Shown here one piece after another: positions 40,020-49,229 of a stretch of DNA of 64,000 nt. A model generated the notes under the pieces. The model saw only the letters and a program-made list of their open reading frames with translations. It ran no database searches and was not told where the DNA came from. The position numbers were made by a program, and so were the translations under genes. How positions within the stretch are numbered: position 1 is the stretch's first letter; each line of letters starts with the position of its first letter. Where the stretch lies: contig JAZLGC010000067.1 of the NCBI GenBank assembly GCA_045616125.1, forward strand, positions 8,101 to 72,100, in the 5' to 3' direction. The DNA is from Treponema_I sp045616125. Lineage in GTDB: Bacteria; Spirochaetota; Spirochaetia; Treponematales; Treponemataceae.

Positions 40020-41078
40020 TCAGCGGTAAATCTCATCGTGAGAATGGAAACCACTTTGAATAACTACTTCATCCATGTTTTCTGCCGTTACCAGAACCGG
40101 CTGGATAAAACAGGCAGGAACCTGCCGCATGCCGTTATCCATGGTTTCTGTTACACCAGGTAAATCTGCAGCTTTTTCGCCACGAGCCAACCGGCAGGCA
40201 TATCGGGCAGAAAGACGAGCCAGTTCTGTAATCGGCTTATACACGGTAGCAGTCTGAGTTCCCTGCACTACCCGCTGACAACCGGCGATATCGGCATCCT
40301 GTCCTGCAACCGGCACTGTACTTAAGGCATGCTCCCGCAGAGCCCGGATAACACTTTCCGCAATGGCATCATTGCCGCAGAGAACAGCATCAGGAATAAG
40401 TTTACTGTCCAGAAGATCCGACATTTTCTGATATGCCAGATCATAATTCCAGTCTTTTGTGTAGTACTTGAGCTGAACCGAAACAGGTTTGCCATCAAGA
40501 GAATTACGTACTCCCTGATCTATCATGGCCATATTAAAATCATCTTCGTTACCGTATATACAGAACCAGCCACCTTTCGGAGCTTTTTCCAGCAGTGCCT
40601 GAGTCATGAGTGTTCCAACCTGCCGGCTATCGACTGTAACATACAGACTGACGTCTGCATTGCGGATCAAACGGTCATAGCTGATGACAGGAATATTCTT
40701 TGCTTTTGCCTTGGCCAGCACCTCTGTAAGCGAATCTGCCCGTTTTGCAACTATAACCAGTGCATCAACATTCTGGTCTATCAGATATTTTATCTGGTTA
40801 ATCTGTTCTGTTTCGCTATTACCCGCATTTTGTACGATAACCTGTGCGCCTTCTTCGGCAGCGGCTTCCATAAATACATCAAGATCACGGCGCCACCGCT
40901 CAATAATAAAGGTATCAATGGAAAAACCGATGGTTATGTTTTTTTTACCATCCGATGTTGCAGATCGAAGTCCGGTACGGGCCACAGAACCGGATGCTGA
41001 TGATCGGGAACAGGAGGCGGCGGTGATGATAACGATAAAAGCTACTGCGCTATACAGAATCTTCAAATACTTTTTCAT
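40020..41078 (-). CDS. XylF-like sugar-binding lipoprotein
   Basis: 352 aa. The signal peptide ends in a lipobox-like TAASC (Cys about 23) and is followed by a Ser-rich tether. KKNITIGFSIDTFIIERWRRDLDVFM, SYDRLIRNADVSLYVTVD, NDAIAESVIRAL, PVAGQDADIAGCQRV and QTATVYKPITEL are close to XylF. No permease or ATPase is dedicated to it. It lies downstream of the kinase/regulator genes, so it may feed the same importer or act in sensing. GAGAG before the ATG. Confidence 0.87.
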   Translation of the reverse strand: MKKYLKILYSAVAFIVIITAASCSRSSASGSVARTGLRSATSDGKKNITIGFSIDTFIIERWRRDLDVFMEAAAEEGAQVIVQNAGNSETEQINQIKYLIDQNVDALVIVAKRADSLTEVLAKAKAKNIPVISYDRLIRNADVSLYVTVDSRQVGTLMTQALLEKAPKGGWFCIYGNEDDFNMAMIDQGVRNSLDGKPVSVQLKYYTKDWNYDLAYQKMSDLLDSKLIPDAVLCGNDAIAESVIRALREHALSTVPVAGQDADIAGCQRVVQGTQTATVYKPITELARLSARYACRLARGEKAADLPGVTETMDNGMRQVPACFIQPVLVTAENMDEVVIQSGFHSHDEIYR

Positions 41079-41094
41079 ATTACTCTCACTAATT

Positions 41095-41147
41095 ACGGAC
41101 CCTTCGACAATGAGCTTTGCTCATTATTGCTCAGGGATCCTGAATCT
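41095..41147. repeat. Second-family dispersed repeat with an internal hairpin insertion
   Basis: GGACCCTTCGACA is separated from GCTCAGGGATCCTGA by an extra segment, ATGAGC-TTT-GCTCAT, a 6-bp hairpin. Other copies have only two to four bases at this point. It lies between the regulator gene and the XylF-like gene. Confidence 0.75.
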
Positions 41148-41149
41148 TT

Positions 41150-42739
41150 TTACTGACAGTTGGAACGGTATTCCGTTGGGGTCAAACCATACATGCGCCG
41201 GAACAGCTTGCTGAAATAATTCTGGTCTGTATAACCGGTCTCATGACTGATTTCCTTTATACTCAGCTCATTACCCCGAAGCAGTTCACGGGCTTTTTCC
41301 ATGCGCATACCCGTTACATAATCAATAAAATTCTGTCCTGTTTCGTCCTTAAACAGCTTACTGAGATAATAGGGGTTAACCTTAACCTGGGCAGCTGTAT
41401 CATCAAGAGAAATCGGGTCTCCCAGATGCTCCTGCACATATTTTCTGACTTTTTCTATAACAGGATTCACTGTTTTGCTGCAGCCTTCAAAACGGCACAA
41501 TGAGCAGTCTGCAAAAAGCGGAGTGACATACTGTTCTATGGCTGCCACTGTCTGTAAAGAAGCCAGGGTTCCAAACGTTGAACCAAAGGTCGGGTTTTCT
41601 CCAAATGACCGGTTTACTGCAGTTGCCAGATTTCTACTTTCAACAAGAACGGTAAACAGATTATTCCGTATCACATCAAGGGTAATAAATCCGGCATCCA
41701 CTGCTTCTTCTGCAGCTCTGAACCACTGACCGATACACAGCGTTGTACCGGTAACATCACCAACCGTAACCCTACTGATCAAACGGCGTTCCAGTCCAGT
41801 AAGAAATGCCTTACTGTCTGCAGCTTTTTGTTGTGTATCGCCGGAACCAATCTGCCGGTCATCTCTGCTGGAAGCACATTTCCAGCCACCTGCCATATCG
41901 GTGCTGTTCAGGGCTGAAAGGGCTTCGTTGTAGGCTGATACCGTGTTTCCAAGATCAGACTGCAGCCGACTGGCACCCATGCGGACTCCATGTCCTATTC
42001 TCATAGCCAGGGCCGTGTGCAGACTCTTAACCGTCTCCTGCTGGAACAGCGCATCGTCTTCTGGAACGAAAATTGTCACCCGGTTCATCATAAAGGCTCC
42101 GGTAATACAGGTAATGCGGCTGGTAAGTAGTTCACGAACCTGTACATAGGTTCCATATTTATCCTGTGTTGAAGAATCAGGCAGTTCAATTACGCAGAAG
42201 TAATAACTGCTTTCGCTGATACCAAAATAATCAAGATAACTCTGTAAATCCCGCCCTGCATCACGGGCAAAAACGCTGGAATAAATGAAGTCGCTTTCTA
42301 CAATGTTTGCCACAAAGTTCAGCTTTTCCTTCATTTCGATGTCGGTATTCATCTTACCGCGGCCGGCATCAACAAGACTCATGGCATTCCGTACCGTCTG
42401 TACCACCAGATTCCGGTTCACCGGTTTTGTCAGATACCGGTAGGCACCCAATGCCATAGCTTCCTGAGCATATTGAAAACGGTCAAAAGCACTGAGGATG
42501 ATTACTACGGCAAGGGGGCTGAAAGATTTAATTTCCTTAATGGCTTCAAGTCCATTAAGACCAGGCATGGAAATATCCATGAAGACAATATCTATTTTTT
42601 CCTGCCGGCAGATTTCTATGGCCTTTGATCCTGAATTTGCTGAAAAAAGCTGCACTTCCTCGGGAAAGTTTTTTGACAATATGAAAGAAAGAGAATCGAT
42701 GACAATCTGTTCGTCATCGGTAATCAAAATGTTATACAT
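41150..42739 (-). CDS. YesN-type response regulator, AraC-family output
   Basis: 529 aa. A receiver domain (residues 1-120) has the phospho-acceptor Asp in IVFMDISMPG and the Lys in YLTKPVN. A long central linker domain (about 130-420) follows. The C-terminal AraC double helix-turn-helix includes KVNPYYLSKLFKDETGQNFIDYV and SIKEISHETGYTDQNYFSKLFRRMYGLTPTEYR. It overlaps the kinase gene by 8 bp. By analogy with YesN/LytS sugar systems it should activate the ChvE/GguAB importer; the tandem repeat upstream of that promoter is the likely site. Confidence 0.92.
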   Translation of the reverse strand: MYNILITDDEQIVIDSLSFILSKNFPEEVQLFSANSGSKAIEICRQEKIDIVFMDISMPGLNGLEAIKEIKSFSPLAVVIILSAFDRFQYAQEAMALGAYRYLTKPVNRNLVVQTVRNAMSLVDAGRGKMNTDIEMKEKLNFVANIVESDFIYSSVFARDAGRDLQSYLDYFGISESSYYFCVIELPDSSTQDKYGTYVQVRELLTSRITCITGAFMMNRVTIFVPEDDALFQQETVKSLHTALAMRIGHGVRMGASRLQSDLGNTVSAYNEALSALNSTDMAGGWKCASSRDDRQIGSGDTQQKAADSKAFLTGLERRLISRVTVGDVTGTTLCIGQWFRAAEEAVDAGFITLDVIRNNLFTVLVESRNLATAVNRSFGENPTFGSTFGTLASLQTVAAIEQYVTPLFADCSLCRFEGCSKTVNPVIEKVRKYVQEHLGDPISLDDTAAQVKVNPYYLSKLFKDETGQNFIDYVTGMRMEKARELLRGNELSIKEISHETGYTDQNYFSKLFRRMYGLTPTEYRSNCQ

Positions 42740-44234
42740 ATGGAATCCTTATGATACACCGGGTACCGCCACCTTCTGCATCCTCAATGCTGAAAAGTCC
42801 CGTATTCTTATAATACATCCGTAAGCGGGAAATGACATTACCTAACCCGATGCCCGTTCCATCAGAACCGCGTACTTCCGCATCGTCTTCACGAACTATC
42901 GCCTGACTGCCATCATCATTTTCTTCCAGAAATCGTTTCTTCAGTTCTTCTGGAAATCCAACACCGTTATCTGCCACCGTTATAGCCACAACGCCTTCTC
43001 TTTTCTCGTCAAAACCGACAGTCAGGGTAACACGACCACCTTCTTCCCTGCCGTAAAGCCCGTGGCGTACAGCATTTTCAACCAAAGGCTGCAGTGTCAT
43101 TGCCGGAAGCAGAATGTCAGAAGCAGAAATCCGAATGTCCTTTTCAAAAGAGAACCGGTCCCCAAAACGGGTCTTCATGATGTACATGTAGGAATCAACC
43201 AGGGAAATTTCATCCTGGAGCGTTGCTTCCTTACCGGTATGCTGAAGATTATAACGGTAAAAATCCGCAACCTGTTCCAGAAAACTGCAGGTTCGGTCAG
43301 CTTCTTCCATCATGGCAAGCTGGGCACCGGTATTTATGGTATTAAACAGAAAGTGAGGATTTATCTGATTCTGCAGCGCCTTAAAACGGGCATCCTGCAC
43401 AAGAGCCTGCATTTTTGTCTCCGCAGCAGCTTTTTTCCAGATGGTATCGATGTATTCGCGGATGGAGATAATCATACGGTTAAAGGCACGGGTAATGGAA
43501 CCGATTTCATCCTGTCGGTCATAGGTAAACAAGGATATGTCAAAATCGCGTTCTGCAAGCCGGTTTGCTGTAACGGAAATGTCTTCCAGAGGCTGCATGA
43601 TGTTGGTAACCAGCAGATATAAAAGCAATACATCAAGAATTATGACGGCTGCGATTAATGCTATGCTGGAAGCTGTTACCGATTGAAGCCGCTTAACCAG
43701 ATAGTTGTACCGGGCGATGTTGCTTTTAAAGTACATGGAATTCAGCTCATCAACGGCATTGTGCAGTATGGTATAGGAACTGAGGGCCATTTCATAGGCC
43801 GCAGAAGATTTTTCTGTGTTGTTGGCGCGGCGAGAGTATACGGCACTGTCTGCATAGCCCAAGAAAGTTTCAGTCAGCCGGGATACTACGTATTCTTTTT
43901 GAATCAAAGGATCCTGACTGGGGCGGGATGTAAGGTACAGAGTCCGCGTTTCCAGTTTTGCCCGATTTGTGTAGTAACTGTCGATAGTCTCGTAATTCCG
44001 CAGATTCATGTACTGTTCAAGAGACGATTCTGTGTCTTCAAGCAATGAAAGATACACATCGAGTTCCTGATTGGTTACGTAGGATGACGAAACCGACGAA
44101 AGCACCATGGAAAAAATGAGAATGAAATATACGATAACAAGGGCAAAAAGGCCAAAGGTAACGAAGGCCGATGCCATAATGCGGGAGCGGATGGAATGGG
44201 AAAACAGATGAAAAGGCCGATGTTTACTGGACAT
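42732..44234 (-). CDS. LytS/YesM-type sensor histidine kinase
   Basis: 500 aa. Membrane helices at about 15-42 and 188-215 flank an extracytoplasmic helical domain. A HAMP-like segment (ITRAFNRMIISIREY) and a coiled coil come next. The phospho-acceptor region is NPHFLFNTINTGAQL (His_kinase family of YesM/LytS), and the ATPase domain has VADNGVGFPEEL and GTGIGLGNVISRL. It overlaps both neighbours, so kinase, regulator and binding protein are made together. The signal probably comes through the adjacent periplasmic-binding protein. Confidence 0.92.
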   Translation of the reverse strand: MSSKHRPFHLFSHSIRSRIMASAFVTFGLFALVIVYFILIFSMVLSSVSSSYVTNQELDVYLSLLEDTESSLEQYMNLRNYETIDSYYTNRAKLETRTLYLTSRPSQDPLIQKEYVVSRLTETFLGYADSAVYSRRANNTEKSSAAYEMALSSYTILHNAVDELNSMYFKSNIARYNYLVKRLQSVTASSIALIAAVIILDVLLLYLLVTNIMQPLEDISVTANRLAERDFDISLFTYDRQDEIGSITRAFNRMIISIREYIDTIWKKAAAETKMQALVQDARFKALQNQINPHFLFNTINTGAQLAMMEEADRTCSFLEQVADFYRYNLQHTGKEATLQDEISLVDSYMYIMKTRFGDRFSFEKDIRISASDILLPAMTLQPLVENAVRHGLYGREEGGRVTLTVGFDEKREGVVAITVADNGVGFPEELKKRFLEENDDGSQAIVREDDAEVRGSDGTGIGLGNVISRLRMYYKNTGLFSIEDAEGGGTRCIIRIPYV

Positions 44235-45222
44235 TGGTACGCTCCAGAAGTTGCATGTTACCCCGCCGGTAACTGTTGCAATACCCGGTATTCAGGTACG
44301 AAGCCATTTCTTCTATGGCATACTGCCCCATTAATTCGATATCCGGAGTAATAAGTGATGATATCATGCCCTTTTTCAGATATTCCCGGTTGCGTTCCGT
44401 CTGATACAGTCCGATAAGTTTCAGATCTCCCGTGCGGTTAGTGTCAATTAATGATTGGGCCGCCAGAGAAGTAAGTTCAGGTGATACGCATAGTACTGTT
44501 TGTACCTCTGTTGCCATAATGGTTTCTCTGATACTTTCATCGCTGGCAAAGGCGGTAGAAGTATCAATGGTGGCTATTTCAACAGAAAGGTGCGCTCCCT
44601 GCTCCCGGTACGATTCCTGAATACTTGAAACAAGACTGTTCATTCCCTGATGCACATGAGCCCGGTCTGTTAAAAGCAGGACAGATTCCGACGAATAATT
44701 CTGCAAGGCACGGGCAGCTGTTTTTCCCATGGAATAGTAGTTGGAAGAAATACAGCTGATTTCTGTATTTGTCTCAGACCATTGGCCCACGGTGATAACG
44801 GGGATACTATTACCATGAACATCGGTTAGTGCCGGCAGATTAAGGGTTTCATCGCTGTTTACAAGAATAACGCCATCGGCACATGCAAAGGAAGCATATT
44901 CCAGCAGTTGAGAAATAGGGGCGTCCTGTGCAAAGTTGTCAGGGGCGCAGAGTTCAACTGCACAGTGCAGGAATGCCGCAGAGGACTGTACACCCTGATA
45001 CACCTGTTCCACAATGGCACGGTCTGCCCAGCTGCCGATAACAACTACAAAGTGGCTGGCAGAATGAGAATCTGTTTCTTCAAATGCAGTTGATTGAAGT
45101 GCCGTTACAAGACGTGCAGAGAAAATAAAGGTAAAAACTGCTGCCACCCCGACAAGGCCGATAATGGCAAGCAGTATGTTCCGGGCACGAACGCCGGGAA
45201 CCTTAGCTGAGCTGCGCTGCAA
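44224..45222 (-). CDS. Membrane-anchored periplasmic-binding protein, probable kinase co-sensor (XylFII-like)
   Basis: About 332 aa if it starts at TTG 45222 inside the icd 3' end; the exact start is unclear because no ATG lies near. One N-terminal helix (NILLAIIGLVGVAAVFTFIF) anchors a PBP1-type sugar-binding domain (FVVVIGSWADRAIVEQVYQGVQ, DGVILVNSDETLN, SNYYSMGKTAARAL, LCVSPELTSLAAQSLI, LITPDIELMGQYA). It overlaps the kinase gene by 11 bp. The arrangement binding protein-LytS-YesN next to a CUT2 importer matches the XylFII-LytS-YesN sensing system of clostridia; the ligand is probably a pentose or hexose. Confidence 0.8.
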   Translation of the reverse strand: MQRSSAKVPGVRARNILLAIIGLVGVAAVFTFIFSARLVTALQSTAFEETDSHSASHFVVVIGSWADRAIVEQVYQGVQSSAAFLHCAVELCAPDNFAQDAPISQLLEYASFACADGVILVNSDETLNLPALTDVHGNSIPVITVGQWSETNTEISCISSNYYSMGKTAARALQNYSSESVLLLTDRAHVHQGMNSLVSSIQESYREQGAHLSVEIATIDTSTAFASDESIRETIMATEVQTVLCVSPELTSLAAQSLIDTNRTGDLKLIGLYQTERNREYLKKGMISSLITPDIELMGQYAIEEMASYLNTGYCNSYRRGNMQLLERTNVQ

Positions 45223-46402
45223 TGCGGTCGATGAAATCCCAGCTGTTGAGGATTTCTTTTGGTGCAGGATCAGCAAGAGCCTTAAGGTCACCGGTCATAA
45301 CGCCTGATTCAATCAGATCAAGGGTAGCCTTTTCCAGTTTGTGGGCAAAGTCAGCAAGATCTGGAGTACCATCCAGTTCGGCGCGTTTTGCCAGGGCTCC
45401 GGTCCAGGCAAAAATCAGAGCAACCGGGTTGGTAGATGTTTTTTCGCCTTTCAGGTAGCGGTAGTAGTGGCGCTGAACGGTGCCGTGGGCAGCTTCGTAT
45501 TCAAAGTTTCCGTCAGGAGAAACCAGTACGGAGGTCATCATGGAAAGAGAACCGCTGGCGCTGGCAACCATGTCTGACATAACATCCCCATCGTAGTTTT
45601 TGCAGGCCCACAGAAGACCACCTTCGTGTTTCATGACACGGGCTACGACATCGTCGATAAGGGTATAGAAATAGGTCAGGCCTGCTTTTTCAAAGTCTGC
45701 CTTGAATTCTGCATCAAATACTTCCTGAAAAATTGCCTTGAAGCGGCCGTCGTAGGTTTTGCTGATGGTATCTTTGGTAGCAAACCATACGTCTACTTTT
45801 TCGTCCAGTGCATAGCGGAAACAGCAGCGGGCAAAACTGGTGATGGATTTATCAGTATTGTGCATACCCTGCAGTACACCAGGACCTTTCATTTCCATGA
45901 TGGTCTTGCGGGTTTCTTTTCCGTTGGCATCGGTAAATACCAGTTCGGCTTTTCCCGGGCCATCTACATACATCTCGCAGTTTTTGTATACATCACCGTA
46001 GGCATGACGTCCCATAATGAACGGTTTTGTCCATGATTTTACGGCGGGTTTTACGTTCTTAACGATGATTGGTTTTCTGAATACGGTTCCATCCAGTTCT
46101 GCGCGGATAATACCGTTGGGGCTGGGGGTCAGCTGTTTCAGGTTATATTCTTCCATGCGGGCAGCATTACTGGTAATGGTTGCACATTTTACCCCAACGC
46201 CAAGACGTTTGATGGCGGCAGCCGAATCATAGGTTACTTTATCATTGCTGTCATCGCGGGCTTTCAATCCCAGGTCGTAGTATTCAGTTTTCAGTTCAAC
46301 AAAGGGTTCAAGCAGCTTTTCTTTGATTACAGCCCAAAGAACACGGGTCATTTCATCGCCGTCAAGTTCAGCGATTGCGTTTTTCATCTGTATTTTTGCC
46401 AT
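45203..46402 (-). CDS. icd: NADP-type isocitrate dehydrogenase (eukaryote-like subfamily)
   Basis: 399 aa from ATG 46402 (AAGGTGG 5 bases upstream; GTG 46411 less likely). NAIAELDGDEMTRVLWAVIKEKLL, TPSPNGIIRAELDGTVFRKP (substrate Ser/Arg), KNYDGDVMSDMVAS (metal Asp) and EAAHGTVQRHYYRYLKGE are characteristic of the homodimeric NADP enzymes related to mitochondrial IDH. It makes 2-oxoglutarate and NADPH. Its 3' end overlaps the sensing binding-protein gene, so sugar-sensing genes may be partly cotranscribed with it. Confidence 0.95.
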   Translation of the reverse strand: MAKIQMKNAIAELDGDEMTRVLWAVIKEKLLEPFVELKTEYYDLGLKARDDSNDKVTYDSAAAIKRLGVGVKCATITSNAARMEEYNLKQLTPSPNGIIRAELDGTVFRKPIIVKNVKPAVKSWTKPFIMGRHAYGDVYKNCEMYVDGPGKAELVFTDANGKETRKTIMEMKGPGVLQGMHNTDKSITSFARCCFRYALDEKVDVWFATKDTISKTYDGRFKAIFQEVFDAEFKADFEKAGLTYFYTLIDDVVARVMKHEGGLLWACKNYDGDVMSDMVASASGSLSMMTSVLVSPDGNFEYEAAHGTVQRHYYRYLKGEKTSTNPVALIFAWTGALAKRAELDGTPDLADFAHKLEKATLDLIESGVMTGDLKALADPAPKEILNSWDFIDRIAAQLS

Positions 46403-46468
46403 GGGATCCACCTTATTTGTGCAATTTCTGCATAAGTATACAAAAAAAATGTATTTTTATCTATCGGA

Positions 46469-46496
46469 GCCTCTAAAAACTTCAGTTTTTTGAGGC
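46469..46496. other. Short hairpin upstream of icd
   Basis: GCCTCTAAAAAC (46469-46480) and GTTTTTTGAGGC (46485-46496) pair over 12 positions with one mismatch around the loop TTCA. A further imperfect inverted pair, GGCACCTCTGAA and TTCAGAGGAGCC, was split by the MITE-like insertion at 46549. No gene lies between icd and the MocR gene. Confidence 0.5.
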
Positions 46497-46540
46497 AACT
46501 TTGCAAATGCGAGTATACTCGTCGGCACCTCTGAAGCACA

Positions 46541-46905
46541 TATTTTAGGCGATGTCCGTAAAAAGTGTTGCTGAATGCTACGCAGCAACAAAGATTGTAC
46601 AGGAATGCCACAAATCGAGAGGAAGGACAGTACAGACAAAAATTGTTGAAGCCCGGCGTCCATGCGGTCAGCATGGACTACACATAGTTTCTACGCCGGG
46701 ATTCACCAATATCGCTGGTCGGTTGTGTTGCATGATGCAACACAACCTTACTGAGTTTTGCTGATGCAAAACTCAACAGTTGTAACGTCATTTAGCGTTT
46801 TTGGATGTACTGGCAATCCGGTAGATTTGTGGACTTATGATGAGACCCTGAATCAAGTTCAGGGTGACAATAAGCAACACTTTTTACGGACATAGCCATA
46901 TTTTA
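46541..46905. mobile_element. MITE-like element, copy A (349 bp plus 8-bp duplications)
   Basis: Element 46549-46897. Ends GGCGATGTCCGTAAAAAGTG and its inverted counterpart CACTTTTTACGGACATAGCC differ at one position over 20. It is flanked by identical 8-bp duplications ATATTTTA (46541-46548, 46898-46905). No transposase is encoded. Inside are the folded core (GTTGAAGCCCGGC .. GCCGGGATTC), a dispersed short palindrome (46849-46872), and two extra perfect hairpins absent from other copies: GGTTGTGTTGCAT/ATGCAACACAACC (46721-46747) and TGAGTTTTGC/GCAAAACTCA (46752-46775). The right end abuts the -35 of the MocR gene. Confidence 0.85.
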
Positions 46906-46936
46906 CAAGTTCAGAGGAGCCCTCTATAATTATTGA
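46902..46936 (+). promoter_or_regulatory. MocR-gene promoter, predicted leaderless
   Basis: TTTACA (46902-46907), 17-bp spacer, consensus TATAAT (46925-46930), TATTGA, then GTG 46937. The first bases of the -35 lie in the target duplication of MITE copy A, so the insertion sits directly upstream of, or helped to form, this promoter. Confidence 0.7.
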
Positions 46937-48655
46937 GTGATTACCTGCGATTTTGAGAACCGGGGAAAGGCCGGTTTATGTGAATATTTAACCCGATGTA
47001 TTGAACAGCAGATAGAAAGCGGTGTGCTGAAAGGCGATGAAAAACTGCCCAGTAAACGGGAACTGGCTATGCATCTGGGAGTCAGTGTCATTACGGTACA
47101 GAATGCTTATGCGGACTTGATTTCACGCGGATATGTCTACTCTTTGGAGAAAAAAGGATTTTTTGTGACACCGATGGTTCGTGGCGGTGTGGTACCATCC
47201 ATAACAGAAGAAAGCAGGGAGGCTTCGACAGGCTCAGCTATTCTGACGGCCGGTTCCATGATTCGGAGTGAAGTTTCCAGCGGCATTGTCGAAAGAGCTG
47301 ACACTATTGATCTTAGAACCAACAGCATCAGTTATGAAAAGTTTCCCTTCAGCGTATGGAGCCGTGTTACCCGGCAGGTTCTGCAGGAACCCCACGAAGA
47401 CCTGCTGCGCCGTCAGCCACTGGAAGGTACCATGGCCTTACGGACAGCTATTGCCCGCTATCTTAAGAGTTTCCGTAACATGCAGGTAAACCCGGAGCAG
47501 ATTATCGTTGCTGCAGGGGCTGAAGTTCTCTACAGTTTTCTGGTGCAGCTGTTTCCGGCAGACACTGTTTTTGGAGTTGAAAACCCGGGCTACCCCAATA
47601 CCCGGCGGGTACTGCAGTCCTGCGGTGGAACGGTGGTGCCACTGCCACTGGATAACGAAGGGCTGATTGTTGCGGGGCTGGATGAAAAGCTGTATGCGGA
47701 TGCGGCTATTTCAGAAAGCAGCCAAAGGGCAGCTACCGTAGTCCACGTTACGCCGAACCATCACTTTCCCACCGGTGTTGTCATGAGTGTTCAGCGGCGG
47801 CTGCAGCTGTTGCAGTGGGCCATGGACGCTGAAGATGCAGAGTCTATGGCTGGGCCTGTGAGCAGCAGGCTGCCAGCAGCAATGGCAAAAGAGCAGCAGG
47901 TACTGGCAGTGCCAGGGCGGCGCGTTATTATAGAAGATGACTACGACAGCGAATTCGGGTTCCGGGGGAACCCGCTTCCACCGTTTTATGCCATGGCAGC
48001 CGCCTATAGCGGTTCAGCTGAAAGTTACGGGCCGCAGGTTATCTATCTGAACACTTTTTCAAAAACCCTGGCACCGGGGTTCCGTATCAGTTACATGGTA
48101 TTGCCGCCGGCCCTGCTGCAGCAGTTCAAAGCCCGATTAGGTTTCTACAGCTGTACGGTGTCGGCACTGGAACAGCATACGCTGGCCCGGTTCATGGATC
48201 AGGGACACTATGCCCGCCATATCATGCGCATGAAAAACTGGTATCGTTCCCTGCGTGACCAGCTGATAACCGCCATTGAGTCTTCTGCGCTGCGGGAGCG
48301 TTGCACTATTCAGGAAGAAGATGCCGGCCTTCATTTTCTGCTGACGGTTACGTCGATGGCGGATGCTAACAGGGCAAGCACTCCACAGGAACTGCAGCAA
48401 CGGCTGAAAGATGCAGGTCTTACCTTGTCGCTCCTGAGTGAATATTATGCCCGGCCGATTGCAGCTGCATTTTCCAAGCCGGTTCCGTCGTCTGCAGAGG
48501 ACAGCGGTGGCGCAATCCGAGAACCGATGACATCTCCCGAGGGCGCATACTCTGAATCTGGGACCAGTACTTCTGCAGTCTTCATCGTTAATTACTCAGG
48601 ACTTACATCAGCAACCATCCGCCGCGTTGTTGAAATCCTTAGCCGTGTTCTGTAA
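46937..48655 (+). CDS. MocR-family regulator (GntR HTH fused to aminotransferase fold)
   Basis: 572 aa with a GTG start. The winged helix of the GntR type (KLPSKRELAMHLGVSVITVQNAYADLISRGYVYSLEKKG) covers residues 12-80. The class I aminotransferase domain has IEDDYDSEFGFRGNP and the PLP lysine in NTFSKTLAPGFRISYMV. MocR proteins sense PLP or related compounds, as PdxR and GabR do. The protein is about 100 residues longer than usual because of low-complexity insertions (about 300-325 and 505-540). A linker segment, REASTGSAILTA (about 94-105), is encoded by dispersed-repeat DNA at 47219-47240. Confidence 0.88.
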   Translation: MITCDFENRGKAGLCEYLTRCIEQQIESGVLKGDEKLPSKRELAMHLGVSVITVQNAYADLISRGYVYSLEKKGFFVTPMVRGGVVPSITEESREASTGSAILTAGSMIRSEVSSGIVERADTIDLRTNSISYEKFPFSVWSRVTRQVLQEPHEDLLRRQPLEGTMALRTAIARYLKSFRNMQVNPEQIIVAAGAEVLYSFLVQLFPADTVFGVENPGYPNTRRVLQSCGGTVVPLPLDNEGLIVAGLDEKLYADAAISESSQRAATVVHVTPNHHFPTGVVMSVQRRLQLLQWAMDAEDAESMAGPVSSRLPAAMAKEQQVLAVPGRRVIIEDDYDSEFGFRGNPLPPFYAMAAAYSGSAESYGPQVIYLNTFSKTLAPGFRISYMVLPPALLQQFKARLGFYSCTVSALEQHTLARFMDQGHYARHIMRMKNWYRSLRDQLITAIESSALRERCTIQEEDAGLHFLLTVTSMADANRASTPQELQQRLKDAGLTLSLLSEYYARPIAAAFSKPVPSSAEDSGGAIREPMTSPEGAYSESGTSTSAVFIVNYSGLTSATIRRVVEILSRVL

Positions 48656-48667
48656 GATTTTCAGCAG

Positions 48668-48869
48668 ATTACATATAAAACCTCGCCAGCCCTGCAGATT
48701 TCGTCCTCTTATATGTAATTCTGCTGGCCTCATCACCATTTTCAGCCATATGGTTACATATACATCACCTAATCTCAGCCCTCTTATATGTAACCGCTCC
48801 TCCATTTCCAGCAAAAATTACATATAAGCCAGCCCTAACATCAGCATTTACAGCACTTTTATATGTAAT
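48668..48869. repeat. Array 1 of TTACATATAA / TTATATGTAA inverted-repeat pairs
   Basis: Three pairs: 48668-48719 (ATTACATATAA/TTATATGTAAT), 48753-48794 (GTTACATATA/TATATGTAAC) and 48817-48869 (ATTACATATAAG.. /TTATATGTAAT). Loops are 22-30 nt. Flanking bases change in compensating fashion (A:T in pairs 1 and 3, G:C in pair 2), so pairing seems to be maintained. The array follows the MocR gene and fills most of 48656-48941; the rest shows only a TATAGT -10 near 48917. Confidence 0.85.
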
Positions 48870-48933
48870 CTGACAAAAATCTCAGCTGCCCTAACAGACA
48901 GCCACTCAAAGTATGCTATAGTGTTACCGCGTT

Positions 48934-49229
48934 AAAGGAAACGCTATGTCCGTAAAAAGTGTTGCTGAATGCTACACAGCAACGAGAATTGGACAGAAAT
49001 ACCACAAATCGTAAGGAGGGACAGGACAGGCAAAAATTGTTGAAACCCGGCGTCCATGCGGTCAGCATGAACTAGATATAGTTTCTACGCCGGGATTCAC
49101 CAATAGCGACGTTATCGAGCGGTTTTGCATGTGCTGGCAATCCGGTAGATTTGTGGAGTTTTGATGAGACCCTGAAACTAGTTCAGGGTGACTATAAGCA
49201 ACACTTTTTACGGACATAGCCAAAGGAAA
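48934..49229. mobile_element. MITE-like element, copy B (280 bp plus 8-bp duplications)
   Basis: Element 48942-49221, ends CGCTATGTCCGTAAAAAGTG and CACTTTTTACGGACATAGCC, flanked by the 8-bp duplication AAAGGAAA (48934-48941 and 49222-49229). The duplicated bases are the ribosome-binding site of the gene at 49234. The left copy now lies 4 bases from an ATG within the terminal repeat, opening a 22-codon frame (MSVKSVAECYTATRIGQKYH then KS). The core contains the shared folded element and a short dispersed palindrome (49165-49192). Confidence 0.85.
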
